This document shows positions 37,636 through 50,139 of a stretch of DNA of 64,000 nt, piece after piece. Source of the stretch: Episyrphus balteatus (lineage: Eukaryota; Arthropoda; Insecta; Diptera; Syrphidae); assembly GCF_945859705.1 (NCBI RefSeq), contig NC_079137.1, positions 78,141,150-78,205,149 on the forward strand. Reading direction: 5' to 3'. Positions within the stretch are counted from its first letter, which is position 1. Every line of letters starts with the position of its first letter. The notes beneath the pieces are model-generated. The model was not told the origin of the DNA, ran no database searches, and worked only from the letters and a program-made list of their open reading frames with translations. The translations under genes and the position numbers were made by a program.

Positions 37636-38267
37636 TTTTTTTGTCACACCCATAATGCAACTTCTTGTTGTTCAAAGATTTTAAAAAGGATACGTATTGA
37701 AACTGAATTCAGGGTTTTTCTTTTAAATAATTTTACATATATTTATAATAAACTTTATCACTTTTTTAAATTGTGTAGAAAAGTGTCTCACCCGTAAAGA
37801 TAAACTCATCCTTTGCAAAGCTATGTTTTTCCTTAAAGAAGAACATTTTTGAATATCCATTTATTTTTTTTGACCATCTACAGTTTTTTATTTGTTAAAA
37901 TTTAGTTTTTTTTACAATTTTAAAAAATGTCCATTTTGACATTTTTTTTATTTAAAAAAAAAATGATCAATGTGATAAAAAATATTTTTAAACAAAAAAA
38001 ATTCTAGGATCTCGAAAATCAAAGCCAAAGAAAAGTTAAAAAATACATAAAATAGATAAATTTGACATTGTTTTAAGTCCAAGTTAACATAGCTTGCCAA
38101 TGGGCGATTCCATCGTTACGGGTGTGATACTGTTCTTCGAAATTAGAGAAGTGAGTAAAATACATGAAGTTCATTATAAAAAACATATTAAATTATTTGA
38201 AAATATCCACGATTAATTTTCAATATTTTTCTATCTACTTTAGTTGCGTTACGGGCGTGACAAAAAA
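37636..38267. mobile_element. Foldback element with TTACGGGYGTGAC arms
   Basis: TTTTTTGTCACACCC...GCAACT (about 37636-37662) is the inverse of AGTTGCGTTACGGGCGTGAC...AAAAAA (about 38242-38267). A second, inner pair of the same motif exists: TCTCACCCGTAAAG near 37787 and CGTTACGGGTGTGAT near 38114. Probably an old non-autonomous DNA element; boundaries approximate. Confidence 0.5.
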
Positions 38268-38640
38268 AAATTTAAACTCGAATAGAAATTATTTTTTTAT
38301 AGAACAACGCAAGCAATAATCCGAGGTAGCAACTCTGCAAGTCTATTAACATATTTATTTACTTCCATTTTTCGCAACAAAACAAATATGACATTTTGGC
38401 CTTATTTTAAAAAAATTATTAAAACTAACTTCTAAATGTCAAGTTTTTTTTTTTGGAATTTAACTTAAACGGATGTCAATTAATATTTAATCCTTCAGTT
38501 TCCTATTAACACTCATTGGCTTAGCTGAAGATATCATATAAAAAATCAGAAGGGTTATTTCTTCCATTTGATTTAAGTTATCACTTCGCCTTTTTCATGA
38601 CCTAATAAAATATCTCCCTGAAACTATATAAATATGGGAA
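38268..38640. other. A+T-rich stretch
   Basis: Nothing recognisable. Confidence 0.5.
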
Positions 38641-40620
38641 TCGTTCTCTACCATACACGAACACCTCTATGTACTCATATAAATGGAAAAAAAAGAAAAA
38701 TATCATGCATCACCTTTGGCTCCACATGAACTCTGATATTTCATCCTTAATCTGAATTGAAGAGTCCAATTAAATGTTTTCGCCTTCGTTGTCCTCTCGT
38801 GTCACCTTTAATACACCATACTCCTGATGCAGACTTCATACATATACTATGTACACCTGTGTTAGATCTTTATTTAACCCTAGTTATATGTATGTATGTG
38901 TTTTGAATGACTATAATCCAATATAGCATATTGACGGTAATCTAGCGTACATATGGCTCTTTTCTAAGGATCATCATCACCAAACATCCTCATCATCATC
39001 ACCGAGAGAGAGTCGATTAAGATTAAACCCCCCTCAGAAGTGGGATGGTGTGGCATATAGCAAATCATGTGCATTAAAAAAAAGTGGAATGCGGTAGTGA
39101 AAAATCACTGCCACCGAGATATATCCATCAGGGAGATATGGGATAACAACGATATCCTGATTTTAGACAGAATCAAGACACACTCACACGCCATTTTAAT
39201 GGAACTCTCTTTGCTCTCCGATGTGGTGTGGTGGAGGCAAAGAGGACATAAATGCTTCAAAAAAAAAAAAAACATCGAATTAATTGAGAGACCTTGTTAT
39301 TGTGGTATCATCCAAAAACCAATATGACCTCTTTCTCTATATTTTTCCATCAACCCCACTTGTATGAAGAAGAAAAACAAAAAATGAGGAACGAAAAAAA
39401 AAAAACTTTCAGCAAAGAACAACATGAACCGATAAATCCTTGTCCAGATAAGTACTAATAGATGTCGTTTTCACTTAAAAAATCCTGCCTCCTGTTCCCC
39501 TTTTTTTTTATATGAGTGTGTCTGTTCAGCCAGGAAATCCTTTTAGTCTCATCGCGGCAAGAGCAACTATAAAAATAAACTTAACTGCCACTGCAAATAT
39601 GCGGCTCAGCTACCTTCTATACAAACATATATCCCAGAGTGGAAAGAGGGGGTTTAAAGCTGTTTTGGTCCTTCGAGCCAGATCACCGACCAAGTCGGAT
39701 TGATGATGACGACGACGGAGGTAGTGATGGTGGCGGTGGCAATGCATATAAAGTTTAATGAGCCGCAATTAATCGTACACGACACTATAAAAGCATTAAA
39801 CTCGTCGGCAAAAAAACAAGTGGGGCTAAGGACGAAAAATGAAACAAGGATCAACAAAATATAAAAAAAAAAAAAATCAGAAAAGCTCATATAAACATAA
39901 TACCTATAGAGAAAGATAGACCATAATAGTGAAGCCTCAAACGCATAGTCGACGGCACAGTGAAAACCAGCCAGGAGCAGGATGAACGGATTTCGAGAGA
40001 CTCAATCTGCAGACAAATTAAACGATGAGGCAGAGAAGCAATGGTGTCCAAATACACACCATCACCGTTTTCCATTGCTCCTATATATAGAATATCATGT
40101 TTATGTGTAAGTGGATGAAGCAATTTTACACAAGCTTCTAGGTCTTATTGCCGTTAAACCAGCCTCCGTATAACATTTAATGGGTGCATACCGTTAATTT
40201 GTTTGATAAATTATCATTGCACTCCATGAAAATAGGCAACAACACCATCATCAACATAAGCGGCTCTAAAGGATTCTCTCTAACGACCTCAAGCGCCATC
40301 TAGTGCGAAGGTGTTGAAACTCAGTTCAACGTTACAATTATTGGTGTAATGCAATTTCGAAAGGCATACAAATTCATTATTAAAAAAAATATACACACAC
40401 ACACTCTACAGGAGAAAAACAAAATGGTTTTGCATAAAAATGCATTTTCTACCAGCTGCAATATAAACCCGCCATCATCACACAATCAGACCACAAAACG
40501 AAGGACTAAGGTTATGTTACTCCTCAGGGGTCTTCCGGATATAAAAAAAGCACAGTGTACACACAGTTTTTTTTTACACAAAAACTCCACACGCAAAGCT
40601 TTTAATCCGTTTTAACTTAA
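38641..40620. promoter_or_regulatory. G+C-richer island
   Basis: CATCATCATC runs near 38980 and 40245, GAGAGAGAG at 39003, TTTTGGTCCTTCGAG near 39663, GACGACGACGGAGG near 39707 and AAGGACGA at 39828-39835. Frames of 60-90 codons on both strands overlap and lack domains. Likely regulatory DNA. Confidence 0.3.
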
Positions 40621-40889
40621 ATTCTTTTTATTATTATTATTTTGCCTAGAAGCTTCATATCCAAGCTAACACAACAAAAGTCGAGTTTTTTTTATTAAAA
40701 AAAAATGAAGTACCTACAACAGGGATCCCTGTTGGGAGTGTGAAAAATTAAGCGATTCAAGGAAGGACACCTGCCGAAGAATAATTATAAATAAAATTTT
40801 ATGCGAATAGGAATTGAAAAACTGTCATTATATGATTTTGTCCTAACTTATAATGGTTAAAATATTTATTTATTTTTAAGATTTAATAA

Positions 40890-42915
40890 ACTCTGGTAAC
40901 TCGATGCCCACTCTTTTTAATTAAGTTCAAAAACCTATATTTTATAAAGACTATTAAGGTTACTCTTTTTGTTTTCTTCAATTATTTTCGAGTCTTAAAG
41001 AGTCTGGTAGCTTTAAGATTTTGATAAATTTGTTTCCAGCTTTTCTTAATTGGGGAAATTTTTCAGCTTTAATCGAGATTTTTTTAGGTTTACAAATGTT
41101 TGAACTCTGGCAACCTTTTTGGTACCAATTCTACGGTACCTATTACTTTTTTCTTCTTCAATTTTTCCTCCAGGATATGAGGTACCAATATTAAGCCTCA
41201 CTTCATCATGTAGGTGTTGGTTTTTCATGTTTTTTTCAACTTTAATATTTACAGTCTGGCAACCTTTTTCGTACTTTTAAACATTTACTTATTTATGAAA
41301 ATGTATTATGGTTCCTATATCCTTCTAATTTCTTCTAACACGTGTTTAAGTTTGTCACAATTTTTTTCAACTTTTGATATCTGGGAACACTTATCAAGAC
41401 TCTGCCATTTTTTAATGTCAGTTAAACTACTTTGAACTCAGCTTGTCATTACATGTTTCAAATTATTAATAGTAGTTACGTTTTATCGGCAAATTTCTAA
41501 TTCCTATGAAAGGATTTTATTTTTAGATTTTGATGACACCTGGCAACTCTTTAATTCGAATAAGTTTTCTTAAAACTTTGTTTTATTTTAACACGAATAT
41601 GTAAATGAGTAAAATGATCCCTTTCGACATTTCATTGGGAATTTCGTTTTAAAGTTTTCGAATTTTTGAGTTACGGCAACCCTTGCCCGTTTTCCTTTAT
41701 TTTTTGCTAAGTTATAGGAAACATTTCAGCCTCCACCCTATCAAGTTTTGTATCTTACATTTTTTTTTTTCAACTTAGGTATTTAAAATAATGGCAACCC
41801 TTTTTCTTAAATTTTATTATTTCTTTATTTATGAAAATATACTTCATATGCTTTAGCAGTTTTTTAGTTTTTCACAAATTTTGATGAAATATGGCAACTT
41901 TTTACCAACCCACATAACAACGCAGTCTTTCCAATTTATTTTTTTTAACAACTGGCGATGATTTAAATATGGAAATGAACACTTTTGCTTGGCATATTTT
42001 CCCTTGAATGAAATTTATAAAAGCTAACTGAAAAAAAAAAATCTATTTACTTTCTAGTTTTACGACAATATTGCAACCCTCAAACTCCACCGTTCTCTTA
42101 GCCCAAAAAATTAAATCAACAAGGAAACCAACTGAAGACAATTTACCTTTCCGAGTTTAGTAATAAATAATTACTCATTATCTTGTATCTTTTGATGAAA
42201 TATGATGGCAACCCTTTTTTCTACGAATTTGTTTAATGAAAAGAATATGACGTATCAATTGTTCAGTTTTGTTTAGTTTTTATGTGCGTTTTTTTTTTTT
42301 GTTTACTTTGATTCATATATGACTTTTGGCAACCCTTTGATCACCTTTTTTTCTATTCCTTGCAGAGTTTCAGCTTTTTACCTTTAAAGGTGTTTTTTTT
42401 TTTAATTTTGCTTTTCTTTTTTTTTATTTTGAGTATTTTTTTTTTTTTTGTTTTTTTTTTTACCATTTTTTTACATTTTGTAATCACCAAACTTTAAAGA
42501 TGCAATAGATTTAAACCTCTAAATCAACAGATCTTATTTGTTTTTTTTTTTTTTTATTTTTAAAATTTGATAACTTATTTGGCAATCTTTTAAGTTTTTT
42601 TTAGATTTTTGTCTATGACTTCAGACTTATTCTGATTTGATTTTTTCACTTACTGCTATTTTTTTTAGTTTAATTTATGATTTGTGGCAACCCATTTTCA
42701 AAATTTCCTTTTTTAATAAAAATTAAAATCACGTCTTATAAAAATTTAAATAAGAAAACATATATAAAAACCCTGATAATGTGAAAGACTGAAAATTAAT
42801 TTTAAGTTTTTATAAGACCTGGCAACCATATCAACATAATTTTTTGCTATTGGCAGATTCTACAAATTGCTTGTTTTTCTTTTTTCAAATTTAATTTTCA
42901 ACTTTCATGGCAGTC
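40890..42915 (+). repeat. Degenerate tandem array, about 125-bp period, TGGCAACC core
   Basis: A core TGGCAACC(C)TTTTT recurs at 40894, 41005, 41109, 41257, 41383, 41541, 41674, 41792, 41892, 42071, 42206, 42327, 42580, 42685 and 42820, always on the + strand. Spacings are about 100-180 bp, with one near 250 bp that fits a missing or decayed unit. Between cores are T-tracts and ATTTATGAAAAT-type words. This is an old satellite-like array with one conserved word per unit; no protein is encoded. Confidence 0.7.
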
Positions 42916-43099
42916 GGAAACACTTTGTGTGTATAAACTTATTTGGCGATTTAAACTTCCTAACTTTAAGGTCAAGAAAGTTGATCTTAGGCAAAAAATG
43001 TTAATAAAGATCTGTTCTAAAATTTTCCTCTGGCTAATTTTTTTCTTCCGAACAATAGAAATCAAGATAAATAGACTCTTGCTTTTATTTTTAAACACC

Positions 43100-44320
43100 A
43101 TTCCCTTACTTTCCATCCACACTGTTTTGAGTTCAAAAACCCCAATTCAAACAGCCAGAGAGTGAGAGAAAAATGAAAAATCGAAAATGCATTTTCCAAC
43201 ATAAACGAAACTGAAAAGGGTCAATCGTCACAAGCTCACACCTGTGTGCCTGTGATGATGATGATGCCTTTTGGTGCAGTTGGATTTTAATATCTTTTAA
43301 GAATTCCACACGTGTGTGTCTGACAGCTGTGCAATTTGTCCACTGGGATTTCCTACCTCCAGCCATATACAACACCTTTTCCTTTATAGCCTTAGTATTC
43401 TCTGGTAGATTGCAGTGCAAAAAAAAGGGTGTCGTCGTCGTTGGACTCGATTGAAAAATAGAAAATATTCTTTGCATTTCAATTAACTCAAGAGGCAAGA
43501 GAGATGGACACCGCAGCCTCACACACACACACACACACACAAAAAGGCGACCGAAAAAATCCAATTGCATTGCAGGTGCTGACCATCATCGTCATCATGA
43601 GGATCAGAGCCTCTTTCCAACTCGAACTCATTTTTCCAGGCCTTGATGGGTGCAAGATTTTTGCCAATGGGCTAAAAGGGACAAAAAGGTAAACGCAGGA
43701 CGAGTTGGGTGTAGCTAGTGTCGATGCAGACGGAATAAATTCACCGTATTCATATGGATGAAGTAGTGTGAAGACAGGAAGAGCTCAAGTGCTCAAGGAC
43801 TTGACAAAGTTGCAGTAGTCTTTACCACCACGACGAATTTTTTTTTAAATTCATCTCACACACATCGTTGTGTCATCACTTCTATAAAAACGGAAGTAGG
43901 AAATACAACAGAAAAGAAAAATATTATATTTTTGAGAAAAGAAATATAATATTTCTGGCGGAAAGGACATTTTTCTTTGAATCATCTTTCTGGCTGCTGC
44001 TGTTGCTGAATGCACGATCAGCATAATTTGCGACAATTTTCTCAGCAGCTGCAGGTGGCGCGACGCGACGGTGCGATGCCATAGGCATTATCTCCTTCCT
44101 TCCTTCTTTAGAGAGATATACCCTTTATCCCTTATAATATTATACATTTCCCAAAAAAAATTTACCCATTCTCGGTATTTTCAAGGAAAAGAAACACAAT
44201 TTTCACATTTCAATGAAAATTGCAAAATTGTCAATGTGACAGAAGACTGGCTGTTATTTTTTTTTTTTCTTTAACACTCATATACACACTTATACACACA
44301 CGAATACACATTTTTGGTGA
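43100..44320. promoter_or_regulatory. G+C-richer island with (CA)n
   Basis: Contains GATGATGATGATG near 43252, GTCGTCGTCGTTGG near 43430, a (CA) run at 43520-43540 and GGCGCGACGCGACGG near 44057. A 145-codon minus-strand frame (43133-43570) includes the translated (CA) run and no domain. A possible plus-strand exon (43573-43689) is bounded by AG and GT but unrecognised. Confidence 0.3.
43520..43540 (+). repeat. (CA)n microsatellite
   Basis: Uninterrupted CA dinucleotides for about 21 bp. Confidence 0.9.
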
Positions 44321-47300
44321 GAAAAAGAAAAAATATTTTCGAAAATTTTGTTGAGGTTTATTTTTTTTCTGCTGATTTTGTTGGAAAATATTTTTGTTTG
44401 CAATTCAATCAATTGGAAAATTACCACAATTTTTTTTAAGAAAAAATAAAAAGGCGGGAAAAATTTAAATCTAATGAAGTTTTATATAACATTTGATTCA
44501 AAAGATCCTGCGGGATTTTAATTAAGTTTTCTTTCTAATACTTCCCCGGAAATTAATGTTATAAAGTTGAGGCACAATTTTGAATCCCAATTCCCAATAA
44601 CTGAAAAAGTTATAACTACACCATATTCCTAAAAATATGCAACATTTATTTATAACTTTGATCAAAACTGAAAATATATTACATACTTTATAGAGTAGTG
44701 AGTTTCACAACCATTGTAATGAATGGAAACAAACATCTTTGATTGCATATATTCATGCATGACGGTCAGAGAAATTGATGTAATTTTTATTGCAATTGTT
44801 CAGGGAAATAATATATTGCAAGAAATTAGATTGCCTGAAGACAGGCATTCGGTATAATTTTTGAAAAAATTCGATTGGTGGCAGATGGATTTGAACCTAG
44901 AAGCTCTGTCATGATGGCCCATTGTAAGTACATACTAAAATTATTCTAATTTTGAAAAAAAAAAAAAAAAATATTTTTGTATTAGATACATTTTTTAAAG
45001 ACTGCCGAAAAAAAATTGATTTTAAAAATTTCCTCCAAATACATTGAGTGATATATGAAAAGAAAAGGGTTTTTAAGAACAAATCAAAACAAAAAGTTTC
45101 TTCAATGTCTGGCTGCAGAGTTATTTGCAATCCAAATAATATTTTTAATCTTACATTCGGAACTCGGAAGCTAATTAGTCTTGGTTTAAAGATATGAGTT
45201 CAAATCGAGAAGACCTATCCATTAAATGTACAAAAATTACAAAATAAAAAATAATAGCAAATTTTTATTTACCTATTTTAATTAAGGACATAACCCTTTC
45301 GTTCATCATTAGTGAATTTAATAAATAAAAGCCTACCATTACAAAACATTTTTGACTTCAGTTTTTGAGTCTTCCGACTTTTAGGAAATTATTTTTATCA
45401 GCAGTAGCTCTCATTATTAATTCACACAACAAAGTGTCAAAGCTCTTAGTTTTATTTTAAGATTTTCAAACTAAAAGTAATATTGAAAAACAAATGCAAC
45501 AAAAATAATTTACTGTTTTCAAAACCATATTTTCAAAACGAATCACTTTGGTGTACATATGTGTAACTTTTTTTTTTGTAAGAAAAATAAAACAATTTAT
45601 ATAAAGTGATCTCTGATAATATTTTTTTTTAATGGCAAAAATAATATAAATTCTAGGAAAAATGAATTTTTTTCAGGAATATTTTGTCTTTTCGGTTAAA
45701 AACTGTAGGAGTTACTTTTATTTTAATAGAAAAAAAATTCCACATACTCCATAGTGACCCTTTTAATATTAGTTACCATAACAAGGTGTTAATGCTTTAC
45801 ACTTCTTTTTTTTCAATATTTTTAGGATAAAAGCTTCATGAGCACAAATTTATCAATTCAATTTTTGTTTTACTTTCAAAATTGTTCACTGTGCTGTACA
45901 TATGTGTAACTTTTTTTTGTTAGACAAATAAAAAAAATTTGGTAGAAAGAAACGATTTGGAAGTAATTTACATTCATGTCATGGCTGGTAGCCATCTAGA
46001 CCCAATGTCTCCTATATTATTTCAGAACTCAGAAGTTGTTTTGTCTGGAGTAATCGTTTTTTTTTTTTTTTTTTGTGGAGTTTCAAAGCCACATTACCTT
46101 CTTCGAATGTGATTTCGGGTTCGATTTTGAAGTTAGTTTTGGTTCTGGGAAAACCAATCCTAAGTCACTGTAAAAAATGTTGTCCAAAAGTTGCTAGTTG
46201 GCCTTTAGTTTTGTTAATAATTCATAATTTCAGGTATAGTTTTTAAAATAGCAATGTTCTTTGTGGCTGAGGAGAAATGAAAAAAAAAATAACAAATGTT
46301 TAGTTGTTGTACTAGATTTCTACACAAGAGAAGTCTACCATCCTTGATTCCATGTCTGACATAGAGAAAATAATTATTTTATTTTAGCATGAATATACCA
46401 CGGGTCGAAAACTACCCATTCTAGCAAAAAAGTCACAAAACGTTTAATTTTTAGAAAAACGATTTTTGTATGGATTTACATGAGTGCAGTATTTATAGTA
46501 ATAATATATTTAAAAAGGACAGAATATTGTAATAGAAAGTATTAGATTTCGTCTATTGATAAAAAAAAAACTGTATCAAAATCTATTAGGCCACTATGGC
46601 TCACAAGACGTCATATGCTAGATGCAAAAATCATGAATCATCTGGATTCAAATTTTTGAAACTTACCATTTTGGCTTAAATTAAATAAACTTGAAAAAAA
46701 AATTCTCAGTTTCTAATTATTTTTGAACAAATTTTTTTTTGACGGAATTAAAAACTGACAATTAATGGAAAAAATGCCATATTAATCTCTTTCAAAAATT
46801 TAATATTGAATGGAAACTTATTTTGCTTGAAATCTAAGCCATGGAAAATTTATTTGTTTTTCAAAAAAGTTTGTTAGTTAAAAATTTTTTTTTCTCATTA
46901 TATTTTATATTTTGTATAAAGGGAAGAAATACAACCACAAAATAATAATTTTTTTTTCTCATTCGTCAGGGTTACCAATTTTATTTTTTTCATTAAATTT
47001 ACGTATTTATGACAGTATGACAAAGTATAAAAATGCAATAAACTATTTACACAGCCTCTTAAAACAATTTTCAAAGTAGTTCACTATGGTGTATGCGTAA
47101 CTTTTTTTCTAGTATACAATTTCAGAGATTATATTATAATAAATCTTTTCGATATCAGCTTATTCTTTAAAAACAAATTAAAAACTAATGGATTAAATAA
47201 CTTTAAATTTACTTTATTTCAGCTTGATTATTGGAAAAGCTTAATACCTCATAGGCAATAAAATCGATACAAAATCAAAATTATTTCAAAAAGACCTATG

Positions 47301-47400
47301 CCTACTCTCTACCTTTACACAAATCCAGATTTAAATGGTGTATTTGTCGAAGCTTTTGAAATTTAATTCAGTGCTTATATAAAATAACTCTTTTTCTATA
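44321..47400. repeat. A+T-rich field with dispersed GTGTAAC/TTACAC motif
   Basis: The motif group seen at 5010 occurs four times here: inverse orientation near 45546-45572, 45885-45910 and 47080-47101, and direct orientation near 45737-45760. Several loosely similar words around GATTTGAACC-like text (44888, 45210, 46118, 46650) hint at a very old repeat. No gene is supported. Confidence 0.4.
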
Positions 47401-48240
47401 TTATTTTAATATCACTTTGCTACATTCCGATTTCACCCTTTTCCCTTTCTCCCCCTCCTTTTCAATAAAAACAAATATTTAAACTCTTAATTTATAGTTT
47501 TCACCAAATTTAACTAGGCTGTGTCACCATAATTTAGCTTGAGCTTTACAGATTATTTCACTATCGTAACCCATCGCACCCATCAGGATGTTACTCCCAA
47601 TAAACTCAATTTTCACCTCTCCTTTCTGTCCTCTCTTGTATATAAGTAAAAACTATCAACCATGCACCTTTTCTAATTGCTATGCAAATCGCATAGTCCA
47701 ATGTAATTGCCAATTGATGCAGTTCAACCGTTAGATACAGAGAGTCTATAGTCCTATAGAGGTCGTCAATATAGTCCTGGTATAGTCCTGGCTCGGGGAC
47801 AAAATCCACACTGTACGTGGCATCACGTATCACCTGACAACAGATTCCAACTGTCAGTTGAATTTAAATTATTTTAAAATCCCAGTTCCACAGTCATATT
47901 GGCAATGATGTTAAAATATAAATTTGCAAAAGCAAAAAGGATATCAACAAAATACAAAAAAAAAAAAAAAAAAAAAAATAGAATCCTAAATGATGTTTGG
48001 CTAACCTCTACACCGAAACAGGCATCAAATTAATTTTAAGGTAGTTTTTTTTTTTTGGTGGAAACCGTTTTAGACATTAGTTAATCGGAAATTGCATTCA
48101 AATTTCGAACACTCCGTTTTTGGTCACATTTTCGATTGATGGTAAAAAAAAAGGTGGCGGAGGTGGTTGTTGCCGCCAGGCTGACACGTATACAGTTGCT
48201 ATATTCCGGCCGGTGTTGGGCAATGTGTTAATAACGTATG
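47400..48240. promoter_or_regulatory. G+C-richer island with TATAGTCCT cluster
   Basis: TATAGTCCT occurs at 47747-47755, 47770-47778 and 47781-47789. A 75-codon minus-strand frame (47606-47833) spans it. The frame starts just inside a possible acceptor (TGTCAG) and is less A+T-biased than chance frames here, but no domain is recognised. I favour a regulatory cluster over an exon. Confidence 0.35.
47747..47789 (+). promoter_or_regulatory. Three TATAGTCCT boxes
   Basis: Three exact 9-bp boxes in 43 bp, each with a GTCCT/AGGAC core like the island octamer TCGTCCTT. This looks like a homotypic binding-site cluster; factor unknown. Confidence 0.35.
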
Positions 48241-48959
48241 AAGAGTTTGATTAACTCTTTAATAAGTAATGAATTTCAATTAAATAATTTCAGATATTGC
48301 AATCGGTTTCGAAATGGAAGGCTTCTGAAAATGGGTATGGTCAAATTGTGTACGTGAAACTTTATAATAATGAGGTTCAATTGGACAGCGAGGACTTATC
48401 ACGAAGCTATTTTCGATGGAAGTTGTTTCTATATAGAATTAACACTGGTTATGAACTTTTTGTATACAAAATGGCGGTTTTTTATGGGATTTAATGTGAA
48501 AAATTAATTTGTTGCCAGTATGAAATAAATAGGCATTATACACAAAAGCTTTAAATGGAATGAAATAAATAAATGTGAGAGGGCACACAAAAATACAAAA
48601 GAAACAATTGGACGAACGAATATTATATGCAATTTGCGATTGGAATAATATTTATTTTGATTTTTTTAACACAAATAATTCATTTAATTAATTTGTTTTG
48701 TATGAGTTTTTTTTCGATTTTAAAGGGATTTTTTTTTTAAAGTTTTATCGGTTTCTGATTTATAGGGAGAATATAATGAATTTACTTTGGTTGTTAAATC
48801 GAATATCAAAACTTAATTTTGTGAAATTCTTCAACGCAGCGACTCAAGACAAGATTTTGATACGTGAATTTTCAATAAAACAAATTTCGTGGTATTGGTT
48901 TTGGAATTTTTTCAAATTTTTGATGCAGTCACTTAACTGAACGCATGAGTTTTTCCTTA
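48241..48959. other. A+T-rich stretch
   Basis: Nothing recognisable. Confidence 0.5.
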
Positions 48960-49200
48960 CGATTATTATTGATTTCGGGTCAAAATCCCGAAAACCGAAT
49001 GATCCCAATCCAAAATCCAGAAAACCCGAAATTCAGAAAATCCAGAATCCCAAAAATCCGAATGGAACCCGAAAAATTATGTAAAATTTTATTTTTGCGC
49101 AAATTTCGGTTATCTTTTTGGGATTTATGTTTTCTGATTTTTTTTTATCGGGATTTTCACTTTTCTGGATTTTGGGTTTTATGGATTCAGAATTTCAGAT
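48960..49200. repeat. Foldback of AAATCC/GGATTT words, copy 2
   Basis: AAATCCCGAAAACC-type words (about 48978-49070), then a spacer with AATTATGTAAAATTTTA, then GGGATTT/GGATTTTGGG words (about 49120-49190). Same arrangement and orientation as 2435-2680 and 50140-50590. The spacer TTATGTAAAAT is shared with copy 3. Confidence 0.65.
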
Positions 49201-49202
49201 TA

Positions 49203-50125
49203 CACTAGTTTACAAAAAAATAAAAATTTTATATAGATTCGAGCCCATGAAACTCGAAAATTTAAATATTTATGGATAGATTTTCGAGATATAATTTTTC
49301 AAAGTTTCTTGTCGTGCGTTTTTTTCTTAGCATACTTAAAAGGTGTTCAGGCTATATCTTGACATCTTGAGTAATAAACGATCAATCTGAACAGAAAAGT
49401 TCAATTCTTAAATTTAAAAAAAAAGATAAAGTATTTTCTTTTCTTTCCTTTTTCAAAGGATGCAAATAGACTATATAGTAAAAACATAAAAAATGTCAAT
49501 TTTTTTTTGTTTTTTAATAGTTTTTCTTGAGTTTTTTCTTTTTAAATATTTTAATTTAAAAAATTTTTCAAAGGATATACATATATATATCGATAGGAAA
49601 TTTAATTATCTACAAAAAATTTCCTGATAAAAATTTTCAAATTCGGCTTCCTTTTCAAGATATAGACACAAACACAAAAAGAACAAAAAGAGTCGAAAAT
49701 ATTGATCGTTACAAAAATTATCATAATCTTTAAAACTTATCCATACATTTTGAAGAAAATTATCTTGTTAACTTTGAAAGAAAGTGAACTACACATAACA
49801 AATATAAAACTATGAGGATTCGAAAGATTTAGATTTTTTATTTCTAAAAGAAAAAATCGATTTTTTGAAAAAGTTTTGGTACATTTCACTTATAAATTTG
49901 GAGTGACCCAAAAAAGTTATTTATTCATTTCCGGTTTTTCTGTTCAGATTGATTGTTTATTACTCAAGATATAGCTCGAATACTAAGTATTTTAGAAAAA
50001 AAAACTACAAAAAAACTTTGAAAAATCATATCTCGAAGATTTTCGAGTTTCCTGGGCTCAAATCTACATGAAAAGTATAACCGCACTTGGCGTCCAAATT
50101 TTTTTTATTTTTTTCTAACCTAGTG
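49203..50125. mobile_element. Long inverted-repeat element (CACTAG ends)
   Basis: CACTAGTTTACAAAAAAATA at 49203 is mirrored by TATTTTTTTCTAACCTAGTG ending at 50125. Further inward, ATTCGAGCCCATGAAACTCG (about 49236) is mirrored by CGAGTTTCCTGGGCTC (about 50044). CTTGAGTAATAAACGATCAA (about 49367) is mirrored by TTGATTGTTTATTACTCAAG-like text (about 49947). Arms of roughly 180 bp with gaps enclose a 500-bp centre without a frame. It lies between two copies of the AAATCC foldback. A Tc1-like origin is possible from the CACTAG ends; not proven. Confidence 0.6.
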
Positions 50126-50139
50126 TTGTATTATTGGAT

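Noticed and set aside
43133..43570. 145-codon minus-strand frame
   Set aside because: Includes VCVCVCV from the (CA) repeat and has no family signature.
43573..43689. AG...GT-bounded frame with FPGLDGCKIF text, recalling PGLDGC near 61080
   Set aside because: The shared six residues are probably coincidence; no surrounding similarity and no homologue recognised.
44870..44935. tRNA B-box-like GGTTCAAATCC on the minus strand
   Set aside because: No 7-bp acceptor stem partner or anticodon stem at the right distance; at best a very old tRNA-derived repeat.
47953..47977. Long poly-A run, possible retroposon tail
   Set aside because: No retroposon body, target duplication or polyadenylation signal upstream; poly-A runs are common throughout the window.
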